A stretch of DNA of 64,000 nt from Brasenia schreberi (taxonomy: Eukaryota > Streptophyta > Magnoliopsida > Nymphaeales > Cabombaceae), in NCBI GenBank assembly GCA_036023115.1, contig JAYKKT010000088.1:4573501-4637500 (forward strand), in the 5' to 3' direction. Position numbers and translations under genes: made by a program. Below are positions 24,681 through 36,982 of the stretch, piece by piece; the first letter of the stretch is position 1; each line of letters begins with the position of its first letter. The notes beneath the pieces were generated by a model that had not been told where the DNA came from, did no database searches, and saw nothing but the letters and a program-made list of their open reading frames with translations.

Positions 24681-25137
24681 AACCCTAATAAATATGGAGC
24701 TAATACGTGCACCAAACCCCAACTCCAGTAAGGGGCACATTTATTAGATAAAAGGTGGAAGGCTATACTTGACGTTACAGTGATTCATGATAACTCAACA
24801 GATTGCATGGTCCTAAGCGCCGGCGACCCATCATTCAAATTTTGGACCTATCAACTTTGAATGGTAAGATAGAAGCCCTCGACGATGGATGGGTGATGCA
24901 GAATTAGGATACATCCAAAGAAGGAAGCATTAACGCAAATTAGCCAATCCTAACACGGAGAGATAGTGATTGCACATAACAATATCGGGGTCTTCGAGTC
25001 TAGTAATTGGTAGGAAAATATTCTCCTAGTGACAGTTTTTTTACCTATGTTAGTTCAGGCCTTCCTCTACCTTTTCATGTATTTTCAATCTAATTTCTTA
25101 ACCTTTTCTCTCTCTCTAAATATACAAACCACGTTAA

Positions 25138-25537
25138 TGATATGTTGTGGCCATTCTTGGCTCATCCAGCACAGGTAACGGCTGGACTGGCCATCCAGAC
25201 CATTGCCTATATCTTGGATAAGGGAGGATCATAACCAGAGGATGTTACCGAGATTTTTGGTAATGCTCTGGATAATGCTCCAGATGAAGGAAGCCGTAGG
25301 AGGAAAATCCGGAAAGAGGGGGGAGCATGCTGCCTATTTAAACGAAACAACTGATACAGAAAAGACACTGAAAAATTAGTCGGAGAAAAGGAAAAACAAA
25401 CCGAGTTCCTCTCTCAGGAAACCTCTGTGTAGAAAGCTCAAACACAATCAATTTTTGGTGCATACATTCTAGGCGAACAGACACTACAGGACGAAACAGA
25501 ACTAAAGCACGTCGCCAGAAGCAAGGAATCTCCAACA
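25138..25537 (+). repeat. 5' LTR of the copia element
   Basis: It starts TGATATGTTG and ends CTCCAACA, so it has TG...CA ends. A TATA-like TATTTAAA lies near 25335. The copy preceded by GTTAA is directly followed by the primer site. Confidence 0.92.
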
Positions 25538-25539
25538 TC

Positions 25540-25551
25540 TGGTATCAGGGC
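25540..25551 (+). other. Primer-binding site of the copia element
   Basis: TGGTATCAGGGC, two bases after the LTR end, matches the complement of the 3' end of plant initiator methionine tRNA (usual form TGGTATCAGAGC), with one mismatch. Confidence 0.85.
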
Positions 25552-25680
25552 CTCGTCATTGACCCTGCACACAAAAAAATTTGCTCAAGTAAAAAGGATT
25601 TTCAGAGAACAAAAAAAAAGGAGGAGAGAAAAGAAAGAGAGGAGGGAAGAGGAAGGAAAGATGAGGTATCAAACGGTAGA

Positions 25681-25930
25681 GAAGGTAGGAAAGTCAGAAA
25701 TGGCCAAAGCTGCACCCACGGCCAGAAGGCAGGAAAGCCGTAAAGGCCAAAGCCGCCAACGGTCAGAAGGCAGGAAAGTCAGAAAGACCAAAGCCGCCCA
25801 CGACCAGAAGGCAGGAAAGCTAGAATAGGCCGAAACCTCCAACGGCCTGAAGGCGGGCCACCTAGAACAGGCCGAAACCTCCAACAACCTGAAGGCGGGC
25901 CACCTAGAACAGGCCAAAAACCGTCGCCGC
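25681..25930 (+). repeat. Six-copy 41-44-bp tandem repeat in the copia leader
   Basis: Units beginning GAAGGCAGGA or GAAGGCGGGC start at 25681, 25725, 25766, 25807, 25849 and 25891. The spacings are 44, 41, 41, 42 and 42 bp. The last two units share a GGCCACCTAGAACAGG variant. The block lies between the primer site and gag and is much richer in G and C than the rest of the element. Confidence 0.85.
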
Positions 25931-26813
25931 AGAGCGGGACACAAAAAAAGAAGGGAATCACGACAGTCTCTCTCTGTGTCTCTCTCTCTCCCCTCCCGTT
26001 GTAACTTCCCGTCGAAAAAAACAAGAAAACACCGACGGTCGGTGGGCGATCGCTCTCCCTCTCTCTCTCTCTCTCCCCCTGTCTTTCTCAAGTTTTATCT
26101 TCTCTCTCCTCCATAAATACCGGGACTGAAAACTGCGGGCTGAAACCCATAGTTTCTCGAAACCGCCCACGGTTTTGGAAACCGCCTTGGACAGCGGACT
26201 AAACAGTATGTTATGCCCCGACCGATTTTCATTATTTACAATTTTGCCACTAGCAAAATTACGGAATTCTCCAGATATTTTTTGGGTAAAAAGACTATTT
26301 TACCCTTACTGTGCAAAAAGTCAGTTTTTCCCTCTAGCGGTTTGTGAAAATAACAAAATACCGGGCTATCATTTTACCATTATGCCCTTCCCAGTTGAGA
26401 TAATTTCAGTTCTGCCATTTAGTCAAAAGACAGGTTTGCCCCTGTACTTTGGAAGTAATTACAGATTTGGTCTGAGGGTTAAAATTATAGTTTTAACACC
26501 GATCAGTTACAAATTTTATAGAAATACCAAAGAGTAATTTTACAAGTTTGTCCTTAGGCTTTTTTTTTTAAAATCTCAAAAGAGGAAAGATAGTTAAAAT
26601 TATAGTTTTTCTCTTGGTATTATTTAAGAGGTACAAAGGCAAAAATTCTTTGGGAAAATTTCAAATTTGTCCCAAGGAGCTTATGGAATTATCGTTGGTT
26701 TACTTTTATGATATTATGCATCATTCTAATATGATTCCTACTATATGTACTCCATGTTTTATATTTGTTTCCTTTTTAGACGTTTAATTGTTATTATTGT
26801 CAAACACATAAAA

Positions 26814-27660
26814 ATGAGCTCTAGGATATGTATGTCTGAGTTGGCAAAAACTGAGAAGTTGAACGGTCTTAACTTCCAAATATGGAAGAGGAGAATCCCA
26901 GTGGCTCTAACACTTGAAGGTGTTGAGTATGTGTTGAAGAAAACTTTGCATCCACCACCTCTAGACACAAGTGAGCAACAAGTAGAAATGTATAAAATAT
27001 TTCTAAACGACGACACTATAGCAAGGACAATCATGTTGACCTACATGGAGGATGACTTGATTAAGGTCTTCGAATAATACGAGACTGCTAAAGAGTTGTT
27101 TGACTCAATAACAACCAAGTATGATACAACTATAAAATTGCATTTGCAGTTGTTACTACAAAAGTATAACTCCTTCAGAATGAAAGAAGGAGATAATGTA
27201 GTAGATCATGTAAACCATATGTTGGTAATGGCTAGGGACTTAGCCGTAGCAAAATCAATCATCCCGAAACCAATGCAGATATCTACCATACTAAATAATC
27301 TTCCCCCTTCATAGAACATGGTCACCACAACCCTCAGATTAGGGCTTGAAATTAACCTTTCTGAGTTGCCCCTAAAACTAACAATATGGCAATAACACAT
27401 GGTCAAAAACAAGAAAGAAAAGTTGCTAGTAGTGTAAGATGAGATAGCATCTAGCTCCAAAACCAACCAGAAGAAAAATAAACCAAACAAAAAGTTTGGC
27501 AAGAATAACAAGAAAGGCTATCCAAATTTTAAGAAATCGTAGGAAACCACTTCTCGGGTCAAGTGTTTCAACTGCGAAAAGATGGGACACTATAAAAGGG
27601 ACTACCGCAATAAGAAAGGTGGAGGAAACAACCCACAATGCAGACAGTCGGAGAAGCAAG
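26814..27660 (+). pseudogene. copia gag region (defective)
   Basis: The frame starts at ATG 26814 and reads through a copia Gag core (LNGLNFQIWKRR, then YNSFRMKEGDNVVDHVN), with stops near 27075 and 27312 and several after. The zinc knuckle near 27568 reads CFNCEKMGHYKRDY, so the last Cys of the CCHC is replaced by Tyr. In intact elements Gag forms the capsid and the knuckle binds the RNA genome. This copy cannot make full-length Gag. Confidence 0.85.
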
Positions 27661-27699
27661 ACATAATCTGCGTAATTTTAGAATGCTTGTATTTTGACC

Positions 27700-29228
27700 G
27701 CCTGATGACAGGTTGGTGGATAGACTGAGGAGCTACACGGCACATCTCAAAGACCAAAGAATGGGTAATGGATCTGAAGAAATACTATCCTGGGAAACAT
27801 CGAGTCTATATGGAAAATAATACTTTCTCAGATGTTTTGGGTATTGGGTCCTTCAGAATATTTGTTCAAGGCAAACTAATTATATTGACTGATGTGTTAA
27901 TTGTGTCATCTATAAGGTGCAATTTGGTCTCGGTCCCTGCCTTGGTAAAGAAATGTTTTGAGGTTAGGTTTATTCCTAACAAGGTGATTGTGGAAAAGCA
28001 TGAGAGAATATTATTCTTTGGGGAATTCGATATAGAACATGGACTGTTTAAGCTTTCTGATAATGAAATTGGTACAACTTCTACTTATATTGCCAGTGCC
28101 TTTATTGTTGATGTGAATATGTGGCATAAACGTCTAGGGCATATAAGTCTGAAAAAGTTGAGGAAATTATCCAACTTTGACTTATTGCCTTGATTTGAGG
28201 AAAATACTTTCAACAAGTGTTAAGCTTGTATACAAGAAAAAATGACAAGAAAAGTTTTTCTCAAGTAATCAATAAGGGCAACAACCCTGTTACAGGTTAT
28301 TCATACAGATTTATGTGGGCCTTTTAGAATAAAGACATATCATGGAAAGGGTTATTTTATAACCTTTATCGATGATTACTCTAGATATATGTATTTATAT
28401 CTTTTGGCACATAAATCTGAGGTACTTGATGTTTTTAAAGAATATAAGCAAGAAGTAAAAATTCAATTAGGGCATTCGATCAAAGTCTTAAGATCAGATA
28501 GAGGTAGTGAATATACCTCGGCATCATTTTTGGAATTCTGTAAAGACTTTGGTATTGCAAAGCAAAATATAATGCCTAGAATACCTCAACAAAATGGTGT
28601 AGTTAAGAGATACAACAGAACCTTGCTGAATATGACAAGATCTATATTGATCGAAGCCTCTCTTCCAAGGGTATTTTGGGGAGAAGTAATAAGTATAGCT
28701 GTTTACATACTCAATAGAGTGTCATGTAAGGCTGTATTCACTGCACCATATGAGATGTGGTTTGAAAAAAAACCTAACCTAGGTCATCTTAGGAGGTGGG
28801 GATCTATTGCACATGTAAAGATCCTTGATCAGTTTAGAGATAAGCTAGATAGTAGATCCTTGAGATGTATATTCATTGGATATTTGAAAGGTTCAAAAGG
28901 ATATCGGTTTTATCATAAGGACCACGAACTCATTGAAAGCATAGATGTTGAATTCTTAGAAGATACTAAGAATGACATCCTGAAAAATAATGATGAATAC
29001 GTAGATGATATGGTAGACTTAGATCAATCATCTTTTGAACCCATTAAAGATCTTCTTGAAACTACCAATACCTTAAGTAGACATAAAATGCCAAGAGTCA
29101 CTCCATCCTACTTAAAGGATTATCACACTTATCTTGCAGAAGAAGTGTGTAATTCGGTGGATTTAGATGAGTTGACTAATAACTTGACCTATCAGCAAGC
29201 AATGAACTCATCAGAAGCAACAAACTGA
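27700..29228 (+). pseudogene. copia protease and integrase region (defective)
   Basis: The protease active site, normally DSGA, reads D-stop-GA near 27725. The integrase zinc-binding HKRLGH is present near 28125. Of the DDE triad, the first Asp (HTDLCGPF) and second Asp (LRSDRGSEY) are kept, but the third position reads GVVKRYNRTLL with Lys in place of Glu. Stops interrupt the frame near 28192, 28220 and 28266. Integrase inserts the cDNA in live elements; this one is inactive. Confidence 0.88.
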
Positions 29229-30684
29229 GAGAAAGCCGTGGATGAGGAAATTGAATCCATTGAGAAATATTAAGTATGGGAATTTGCTGATTTACCAAAA
29301 GAAAGGAAAGCCATAGGTTGTAAATGGGTTCTAAAAAGGAAATATAAGGTCGATGGTACAATCGATAAGTTTAAAGCGAGGTTGGTTGCAAAGGATTTTT
29401 CGCAAAAAGAGGAGATAGATTATGTTGAGACATATTCCCCAGTTGTAAAATTTGCATCCATACGTATAATCCTAGCAATATCTGCATACTATGATTTGGA
29501 TTTACATCAGTTAGATGTAAAGACAGCTTTTCTAAATAGAGATTTAGAAGAAATCATATACATGTAATAGCCCGAAGGATTTGTGGTTGAAGGCCAAGAA
29601 GATAAAGTATATAGGTTGAGAAAATCCCTATATGGCTTGAAACAATCACCTCGCCAATGGTATTTAACCTTTCAAAATATCATTATAGAACTTGGGTTTG
29701 TGGCTAATAAACTTGATCACGATGTATATGTCTGGAACAGTGGGATCCACTTTGTCATCTTGTCATTATATGTAGATGACATATTGTTGACTGAAAACGA
29801 CGATGAGATGATTGTCAAAACCAAGTCATGGTTGAACTCTAAGTTCAAAATGAAGGATATGGGAGAAGCATCCTATATCCTGGAAATAAAGATTTTTTGA
29901 GATAGAGAATCTAGACTCTTATGCCTGATTCAGGAGAGATATATTGACTATATCCTCAAGAAGTTTAAAATGGGTGAATGGAAGTCTGCAGATACACCTG
30001 TTGCAAAAGGGGTCAAATTGAGTAAGGCTAATTGTTCTGGTGAAGGAGACGATAAGCCTAATGTTTCTTATGCACAAGTTGTTGGTAGCTTGATGTATGT
30101 TATGTTGTGTATAAGACCTTATATCAACTTTGTTGTTGGTCTTGTAAGTAGATATCAAAGTAATCCTGGTTGGCAGCACTGGGTAGTTGTGAAAAGGATT
30201 TTAAGATATTTGAAAGGAATAAAAGACTTGAAATTGTGTTTTCAATCAGATGAACTGAAAGCGGTAGGATACTTAGACGCTGACTTTGCTGGGAGCAAAG
30301 ATGACAACAAATCAACCTTGAGACAAATATTCTTATTTGGAGGTGTTGATGTTTCTTGGGCGTGTAAGAAACAGGGTTGTATAGCATTGCGCTGAGTATG
30401 TAGCTTATTGTATGATTGCAACAAGTGCTATCTGGATAAGCCACTTTATAAGAGATTTGAAGTTGGAAATAACCGACAAGCCAATTGTTATTTACTGTGA
30501 TAATAATGCAACAATTACTCTTATCAAGAGTGGAGTTGATTGCTCAAAAAGCAAGCATATAATGGTAAAATACCACTATGTTCATGATATGGTTATGAGA
30601 AAGGAAATATCCATCCCATACATGCCAACAAATGATATGTTGGCAAACCCCTTAACAAAAAGCATAACAGAGGAACTTTTCTAA
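29229..30684 (+). pseudogene. copia reverse transcriptase and RNase H region (defective)
   Basis: The RT core is easy to read: KARLVAKDFSQ, QLDVKTAFLN, LYGLKQSPRQWY and the catalytic YVDD near 29770. RNase H follows with GYLDADFAGSKDD near 30265 and a C-terminal block near 30500 (IVIYCDNNATI). At least three stops (near 29565, 29898 and 30393) break the frame. Confidence 0.88.
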
Positions 30685-30920
30685 AAACATGTTACTAACA
30701 GGGGTTTGAGGTATGTTTGATTGTTGTGTAGGAAAATAACCATACAACGGATAAAAGTGTTGTATAGGTAAACAACCATACAATGGATAAATTGTTGTGT
30801 CATAAAATAACCACACAACGGGTATCGATTGCAGTAGCAATCATGGAAAGATAGTACTAGGTGAAACCCTGTAAGAGTGGGAGGAAACCAGTATGTCTGT
30901 ACACTTGGTTCGAAATGGCC

Positions 30921-30930
30921 AAGTGGGAGA
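30921..30930 (+). other. Polypurine tract of the copia element
   Basis: AAGTGGGAGA lies immediately before the 3' LTR. This is the usual copia form and it primes plus-strand synthesis. Confidence 0.85.
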
Positions 30931-31330
30931 TGATGTGTTGTGGCCATTCTCGACTCATCTAGCACAGGTAACGACTGGACTAGCCATTCAGACCGTTATC
31001 TCTATCTTGGATAAGGGAAGATCATAACCAGAGGACGTTACCGAGATTTTCGGTAACACTCTAGATAACGCTCCAGACGAGGAAAACCGCAGGAGGAAAA
31101 TCCGGGAAGAGGGGGGAGCATGCTGCCTATTTAAACAAAGCAGCTGATACAGAAAAGACACTGAAAAATTAGTCTGAAAAAAGGGAAAACAAACCGAGTT
31201 CCTCTCTCGAGAAACCCCTGTGTGGAAACTTCAAACACAATCAATTTCCGCCGCATACTTTCCAGGCGAACAGACGCTACAGGACGGAAGAGAACTGAAG
31301 CGTGTCGCCGGAAGCAAGGAATCTCCAACA
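30931..31330 (+). repeat. 3' LTR of the copia element
   Basis: It starts TGATGTGTTG and ends CTCCAACA, the same length as the 5' LTR. It is followed by the GTTAA target duplication. Confidence 0.92.
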
Positions 31331-31909
31331 GTTAAGGGTCACTAACACAAAAAAGATTTCCTATTTAGCTTTTATATACAATAAAAAATCTTAATTAAAA
31401 AATAAATAAAATAAGAACAAGAGAAGAGATAGGAGAGAAATAGTTAAAAACCAAAAGAAACATTTACCATGCATTTAAGGTAAGATTCTGTATCAGCCAG
31501 AACAATTTTAAAATGAAAAGAAGAAAATAGGTTCCTTTTTGGATTCTTTCAGTTACTCATCCAACCTTTTACTGCCGTCTCAAATCTCACAGACAAAACT
31601 ACACCTTAAAAACCATATTTGCAGGGGAAATTGAATTCATAATTGTCTCATCCAATCTTGGATTATGGAGGAAAGGACTTGGTTAGGGAAGAAGACGAGA
31701 TGGCTGAGATTCATCATGGTAACTGGAGATGTCTTACGACCGTCATTGAGATATCGCTGCAAGGCCTCCTTTTCGTAAGTGTAACCATCAGCTGCTACTT
31801 GTGGATCTCGCATTATGCCCTGATTACATGATACGTCCAGTTAGCGACACTCTCAGATATATTACTTTTAGTAAGATTCAGTATGAAAGAAGTTAATTCT
31901 TACACACAC

Positions 31910-31941
31910 ACTTATTCACAGACAAACACACACACACACAG

Positions 31942-31972
<31 letters not shown>
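31910..31972. repeat. (AC)n(TA)n microsatellite
   Basis: An AC tract is followed by a short TA tract, inside the last intron of the minus-strand U-box/kinase gene. Confidence 0.9.
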
Positions 31973-32359
31973 ACAAGCTTGGCATGTGCTAGCAACAAGT
32001 GGTGTTTATCTATGCTACTTTAGACACTGCCGCACTCATGTACACTCCACCACTCAATGCCCGTACCTGGATCCCGCTCAACACTACTTATAAGGCACTT
32101 GATAAATGCTTGATGAAATTAACAGAAGTTACTTTATCAGTGGCTTTAAGTTAACTTTGGAAAGGGCAATACGGAATGATTCACATATTCATAATCTTTT
32201 GGTTGCCCTAAGGCTAGATATTATTAATTGTATATATAGAGAGAAAAAAAAAAGACATTTAATATATATAGTGTATTAAATGTAATATTTATTTTTTTTA
32301 ATTCAAATTAATCGAATGATAGAGATGTTTATGTTTATGCAAGATAATGCACGTTATGC

Positions 32360-32360
<1 letters not shown>

Positions 32361-32406
<46 letters not shown>
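32361..32406. repeat. (TA)n microsatellite
   Basis: About 22 TA units lie in the last intron of the minus-strand U-box/kinase gene. Confidence 0.95.
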
Positions 32407-32411
<5 letters not shown>

Positions 32412-33464
32412 CTCGATCATGATTTTCAAATGATGTTGCATCCTACACCCACTCTCATATTCTCCATTTAACATATGTGCTGATACTGATCCAGAGCCAA
32501 TTATGGACAGCAAAACAGAAAATTACAATTAGACCGTGTGAAGAAAGAAGAGCTGCTAACCTTTGAAACTGGGCACTTGAAAATTTCAGGGACGGAGTCA
32601 GCCAACGAGGCTCTCATTGGTCCAAGAACCATCCAAACCTGAGACTCCAAATCTGGTCTAAATTCGAGATTGAGGCAAGCGCACATGAGCCCAAGGCTCA
32701 GTAGCTGGTCCTTCTGAGGAAGAGGCCACAGTCCCCAGCTTTCCCGTCGACAACCGCCGCTAAATTCCCACCATTAAGCCCGTCTTGAACAGCCTTCTGT
32801 ATGCGGAATGGTGGCTTTCCTGTGAGCAGCTGCAGGATTATGATTCCCAATGAGTAAACGTCAACCATTGGTGTCACATCTCCCATTAGCAATGCCGGGT
32901 CCATGTAAACCGACGTCACCAGCTGATAAACTCATCAAGCCATAGTCGCTGGGCTTGGCTTTGAGATTCGAATCAAGAAGAAAGTTAGTAAGCTTTAGAT
33001 TAGCATGAATTCTGCCAGATGAATGAAGAAAGAGGAATCCACAGCATATTTCATCCATGATCCGGATTCCGTCTCTCCACGCAAGCGGTAATACTTTCTG
33101 TCTAGATTGCATTAATCTGTCCTCCAGATTGCCGTGAGGGAAATATTCATACACAAGGGAGAACGATGAGGACTTAATGCATTCTCCTGTGAGGCTGACA
33201 ACGTGCTTGTGCTTCACTTTGCTTAGCTCCTTTACCTGGCGATCAATAGCAGAACATAAAAAATTAGCAGCAGAAAGAAAAGGAACAAGAAGGCGAGATT
33301 AACACCACCGATCAAAATGAGGATAGCAGACTACAGGTAAAAAAGCAATGCATTCAAACTAAAATATAATATTATTTCAATCCATGCTTTTGGAACCATA
33401 GAGCCCGATCACGAGCAACGACAGGTTTTTTAAGTTAATATTAAATTTCAACAAGGTTCAACAT

Positions 33465-33846
33465 TATATATGCTATGTTTTATGGTGCTTAGTGTTATGC
33501 AGTTAATCATCCAAATGTTTGTAACAGAAATGAAGATTATATGTTTGTGACAGAAGTAAAGATGTTGAGACAAATGAGTGGTAATAAAAGAAAATACTAT
33601 ACATAATGAGGTTATTAGAAACCAAATTGAGAGTGACACGATAAAATAAGAAAAACTTCATTTATTATAGTTTGAATATGTAAAAGAAGATAACTAAAAG
33701 AAACTCTCATAAAATATATGAAAAATTAGATTGAAAATTATTAATAAAGAAACACTATAAAAATATTGAAAGGAAACAATTTTTTAATTTAACTTATATT
33801 CAGTTAACTGCTAGTATGACATGTGATTGGGTTTTATGAAAACAAA
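33465..33846 (+). mobile_element. Decayed RTE LINE fragment in an intron
   Basis: It lies antisense in the intron between 33236 and 33883 of the U-box/kinase gene. The order of blocks matches the LINE at 44905-46818: GCTATGTTTTATGGT near 33472, AATGAGGTTATTAGAAA near 33605, and GTTAACTGCTAG near 33803. There are many stops and short deletions. Only the C-terminal part of the LINE protein is represented. Confidence 0.75.
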
Positions 33847-34668
33847 AAATTCATATAGCCGACATTAGTATGCAAAAGGTCACCTCATGGATGAAGTTTA
33901 ATGCTCCAGTATCAGCTTGTAGATTCAGCATCTTGATGGCAGCATCTTTATCCCCCAATCTTCCTTTGTAGACTGAGCCGAGCGGCCCAGACCCTATTTT
34001 TGACACTGAGCCGAATCCACTAGTGGCTCTCTTCAACTGGGCATGGCTGAACTTAGTGAACTCAGGTTCAGTCAATAAGGCTGAGCTTCCCGATCCCGAA
34101 CTATCTACTTCATGGATGTAAATGAGCCTTCCCTTGTATACAAAGAATATAGTTGGAGATGTTGGAGCGTTTTCCATCACAAACGTGGGCTTCCTTGATG
34201 TTGGTCTTCTTACTGACCTGCCAATTTTGAAACACCAAAATTATCTTCCCTTTTATCCCCTTTTTATTTTGTATTTTTTGAAATCTCTCCCTCCGTTTCT
34301 AGCCATTTCCAAATTCATACATCTATCCAATCTGAAAAACATCCTCAAAGGCTTTCAGCTAAAGAGAAAATAAGGTTCAAATAAATCTATGCAACAAGAT
34401 CTTTATAAATGCAAATATTACATATAATCTTTATTGCAGATTGTCTGCCAAAATGGTTTTTGATTGTATGTGCAGGTTTGTGGTGAGAAATTCAAACCAT
34501 ACGTATTAATTAAGGGCACATTTTAACTTGCTTTTAGTTGACTCAGTTAACTTGGTTTATAGAGCCCCACCATTTGCATAGATAGGCTTCTTTCTATATC
34601 AATGATCCAAACAGCCTCTGTTAGAAACTTAAAACACTTTCACAAACCGTTCACATGATTTTATGATA

Positions 34669-34850
<182 letters not shown>

Positions 34851-36399
34851 GGTAATACCATAAATAAAATCGGCCTTCATTTACCTTAGAACACACCAAT
34901 ACAATTACCTTGGGAGTATTCTTCGGACTAAAATTTTCAAAATAGGATTTAATGAGCTTTCTTGAGCAGACCCCGAGCTGAATACATGCCATGTTTATGT
35001 TCAGCGATGAACCAAACTACAAGCAGCTTGGTTCGGTTACCAGCTCTAAATAGTAGAATTAGGATCAAAGGTCTCTTACTCTGACAAGTTCTTGTAAGAT
35101 TTTGTTCCCATGACCAGCTTCTTGATATTATGTTTGACAATCAATTGGACTATTCCAACATGAATATCACTTGATTCGAGAACCATATCCTCGAGGTTTA
35201 CCTGCAACAGCTTAAAAAAGCGAGCAATAAGTAAGAAGATCATACTTAAAAACAATTAAATCACTATATAAGACATGAAAGAGCCAATGTTCATTTAAAT
35301 ATACTCATCAGATACATATACATAGGAACATCACCACAGCTTACTCCCACAGATTTGTGGCAAAGGATACACAATCTGGGTATTGAATTTACCAACTACC
35401 TTTGGCTCGAGGCTTCATGCTTGACATAATAACTCAAATCAATTTATTTAAAACAAGTAGAATAAAATATCAAGATTCTTGATGTAAAAAAAAAAAGCAC
35501 ACACATTCAAATCTTTGACAAATGAAAATGCATAACATGTTTTAGTTCCTTTTGCATAAATGTTGTGGAAGAGTCCCTTAGATGGTGTGTTTGTGTGAGA
35601 AAGCTTGTGTCTCGCATGGTGGAGTGTGTCAAACAATTCAACAGAGCAGCTCAACCTTTAATAGTGAACTAATACCACTCAGGTATTACGCCTATTCATC
35701 CATGTTACTACTCTTTAATAAGACACTCAAGATACTCAAAGCATGGCTTTAAAATGGCCTTTGGTAACTTGCTATAAACTACCAATAGAAGTGTTGTGAA
35801 TCAATTGAATTATTGAAGCTCAAAATATATAATTCAAAACCCATCATCATGGCTTTCTATCATCTATGGTAGCTACCTACTAAGCCATCATACCACTTTT
35901 CTAAGTAATTATACATTACAATCATTAATCAAAATTTAACGTCTTGAAAAAGTGGGTTGAAGGAGTTATAGCATTCAAGCTTCCATAATACCATTAAGGA
36001 CTTGTGTATTGATGACCATGTTTGGACATGTGTATGATCATTTAGTTGGTCCTTTTGTTCACGGCCTGTTACACTATTTGGTTTATAAATATCACTTGTT
36101 TCATTCAATTATTCTCAAAATTATCTAACACCTTAATAGATAAAATCTCCAAAAAGAACTTGAAAAATGCAAGAATATCACATGATTGCCTTTAGGTTAA
36201 TTGGGTAATATACTTCATAATTGTGTTTGTCCTTATATTTAAGCAATCAGGGTAGATGTCATACATGATTACTTCAATCCAACCGAAATTATCTAAATAT
36301 TACTAAAACCATGAAAAAAATAATTTTAATGGAACAAATGACAAATTTAAACATTAATTGTGGCTCAATTATTAAGCAGATCTTGTTTGCATTAATAAA

Positions 36400-36655
36400 A
36401 TCCAATTAGCTGCGAAAATGGATTTCGAAAAGGTAATCTTGGAAATGGATTCACATACGGTTACTTTCATAAAGGGAGAAACCCAAGCACCACTCATGCA
36501 GTTAGACGTATTGTGACGGAAATAGGAGAATCGCTCGAGAAGATTGGCATGTAGAAGTGATTCACACGTATCAGGAAGGCAACAAATTAATGGGCAGATT
36601 GGCTTTTAATCTACCGCCAATCTCGGAATATTGGGTATCAATGGTGGATTCATAA
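36400..36655 (+). mobile_element. RNase H-domain fragment of a retroelement
   Basis: Two frames on the plus strand read as the C-terminal RNase H domain found in many plant retroelements. The first has FEKVILEMDS near 36425. The second has WHVEVIHTYQEGNKL near 36547, then RLAFNLPP and a stop at 36654. A frameshift and stops separate them. It lies antisense in the intron between 35202 and 37179 of the U-box/kinase gene. Confidence 0.6.
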
Positions 36656-36867
36656 ACCATCTCTGTGTGTGTGTGTGTCATGTATCTGTGAGAGAGAATA
36701 TTGCTCATGAACTTCAAATTATTGGCCTCTTTAATTCAACATCTACATATATGGCCAACGGCTCATTGAATTCGTTGAAATGGAAAGCATACAATTAACT
36801 GAAGTGAATTTAACGACATATTCAACTATATTTATGAATACATTTCTTCAAAGGGTGATCTTTAAGA

Positions 36868-36982
36868 AGCATGCACTCAGGGCGTTAGCCCACCTAGCAG
36901 GGCTCCCGACCTGCACGTTGTAGACCTCAAGTTCGACTCACGCGGCATGCATTACCGGCTCCAGACTCCCGTTGTACAAAAA
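36868..36982 (+). repeat. SINE-like tRNA-derived repeat with A-rich tail
   Basis: A tRNA-like body has box-A-like TTAGCCCACCTAGCAGG and box-B-like AAGTTCGACTC at tRNA spacing. A short unrelated segment and a run of 12 A follow. It lacks a paired acceptor stem, so it is not a tRNA gene. It sits in an intron of the U-box/kinase gene. Confidence 0.5.

Larger units (their letters stand above)
25138..31330 (+). mobile_element. Complete but inactive Ty1-copia retrotransposon
   Basis: Two 400-bp LTRs (25138-25537, 30931-31330) bracket gag, protease, integrase, reverse transcriptase and RNase H in copia order. A 5-bp target duplication GTTAA lies at 25133-25137 and 31331-31335. The primer site and polypurine tract sit where expected. 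By eye the LTRs differ at about 49 of 400 positions, mostly transitions, so the insertion is old. The internal frame has many stops and frameshifts. It sits between the two convergent U-box/kinase paralogues. Confidence 0.93.

Noticed and set aside
36868..36982. A functional tRNA gene
   Set aside because: Boxes A and B are present, but the acceptor stem does not pair and an A-tail follows, so a SINE fits better.
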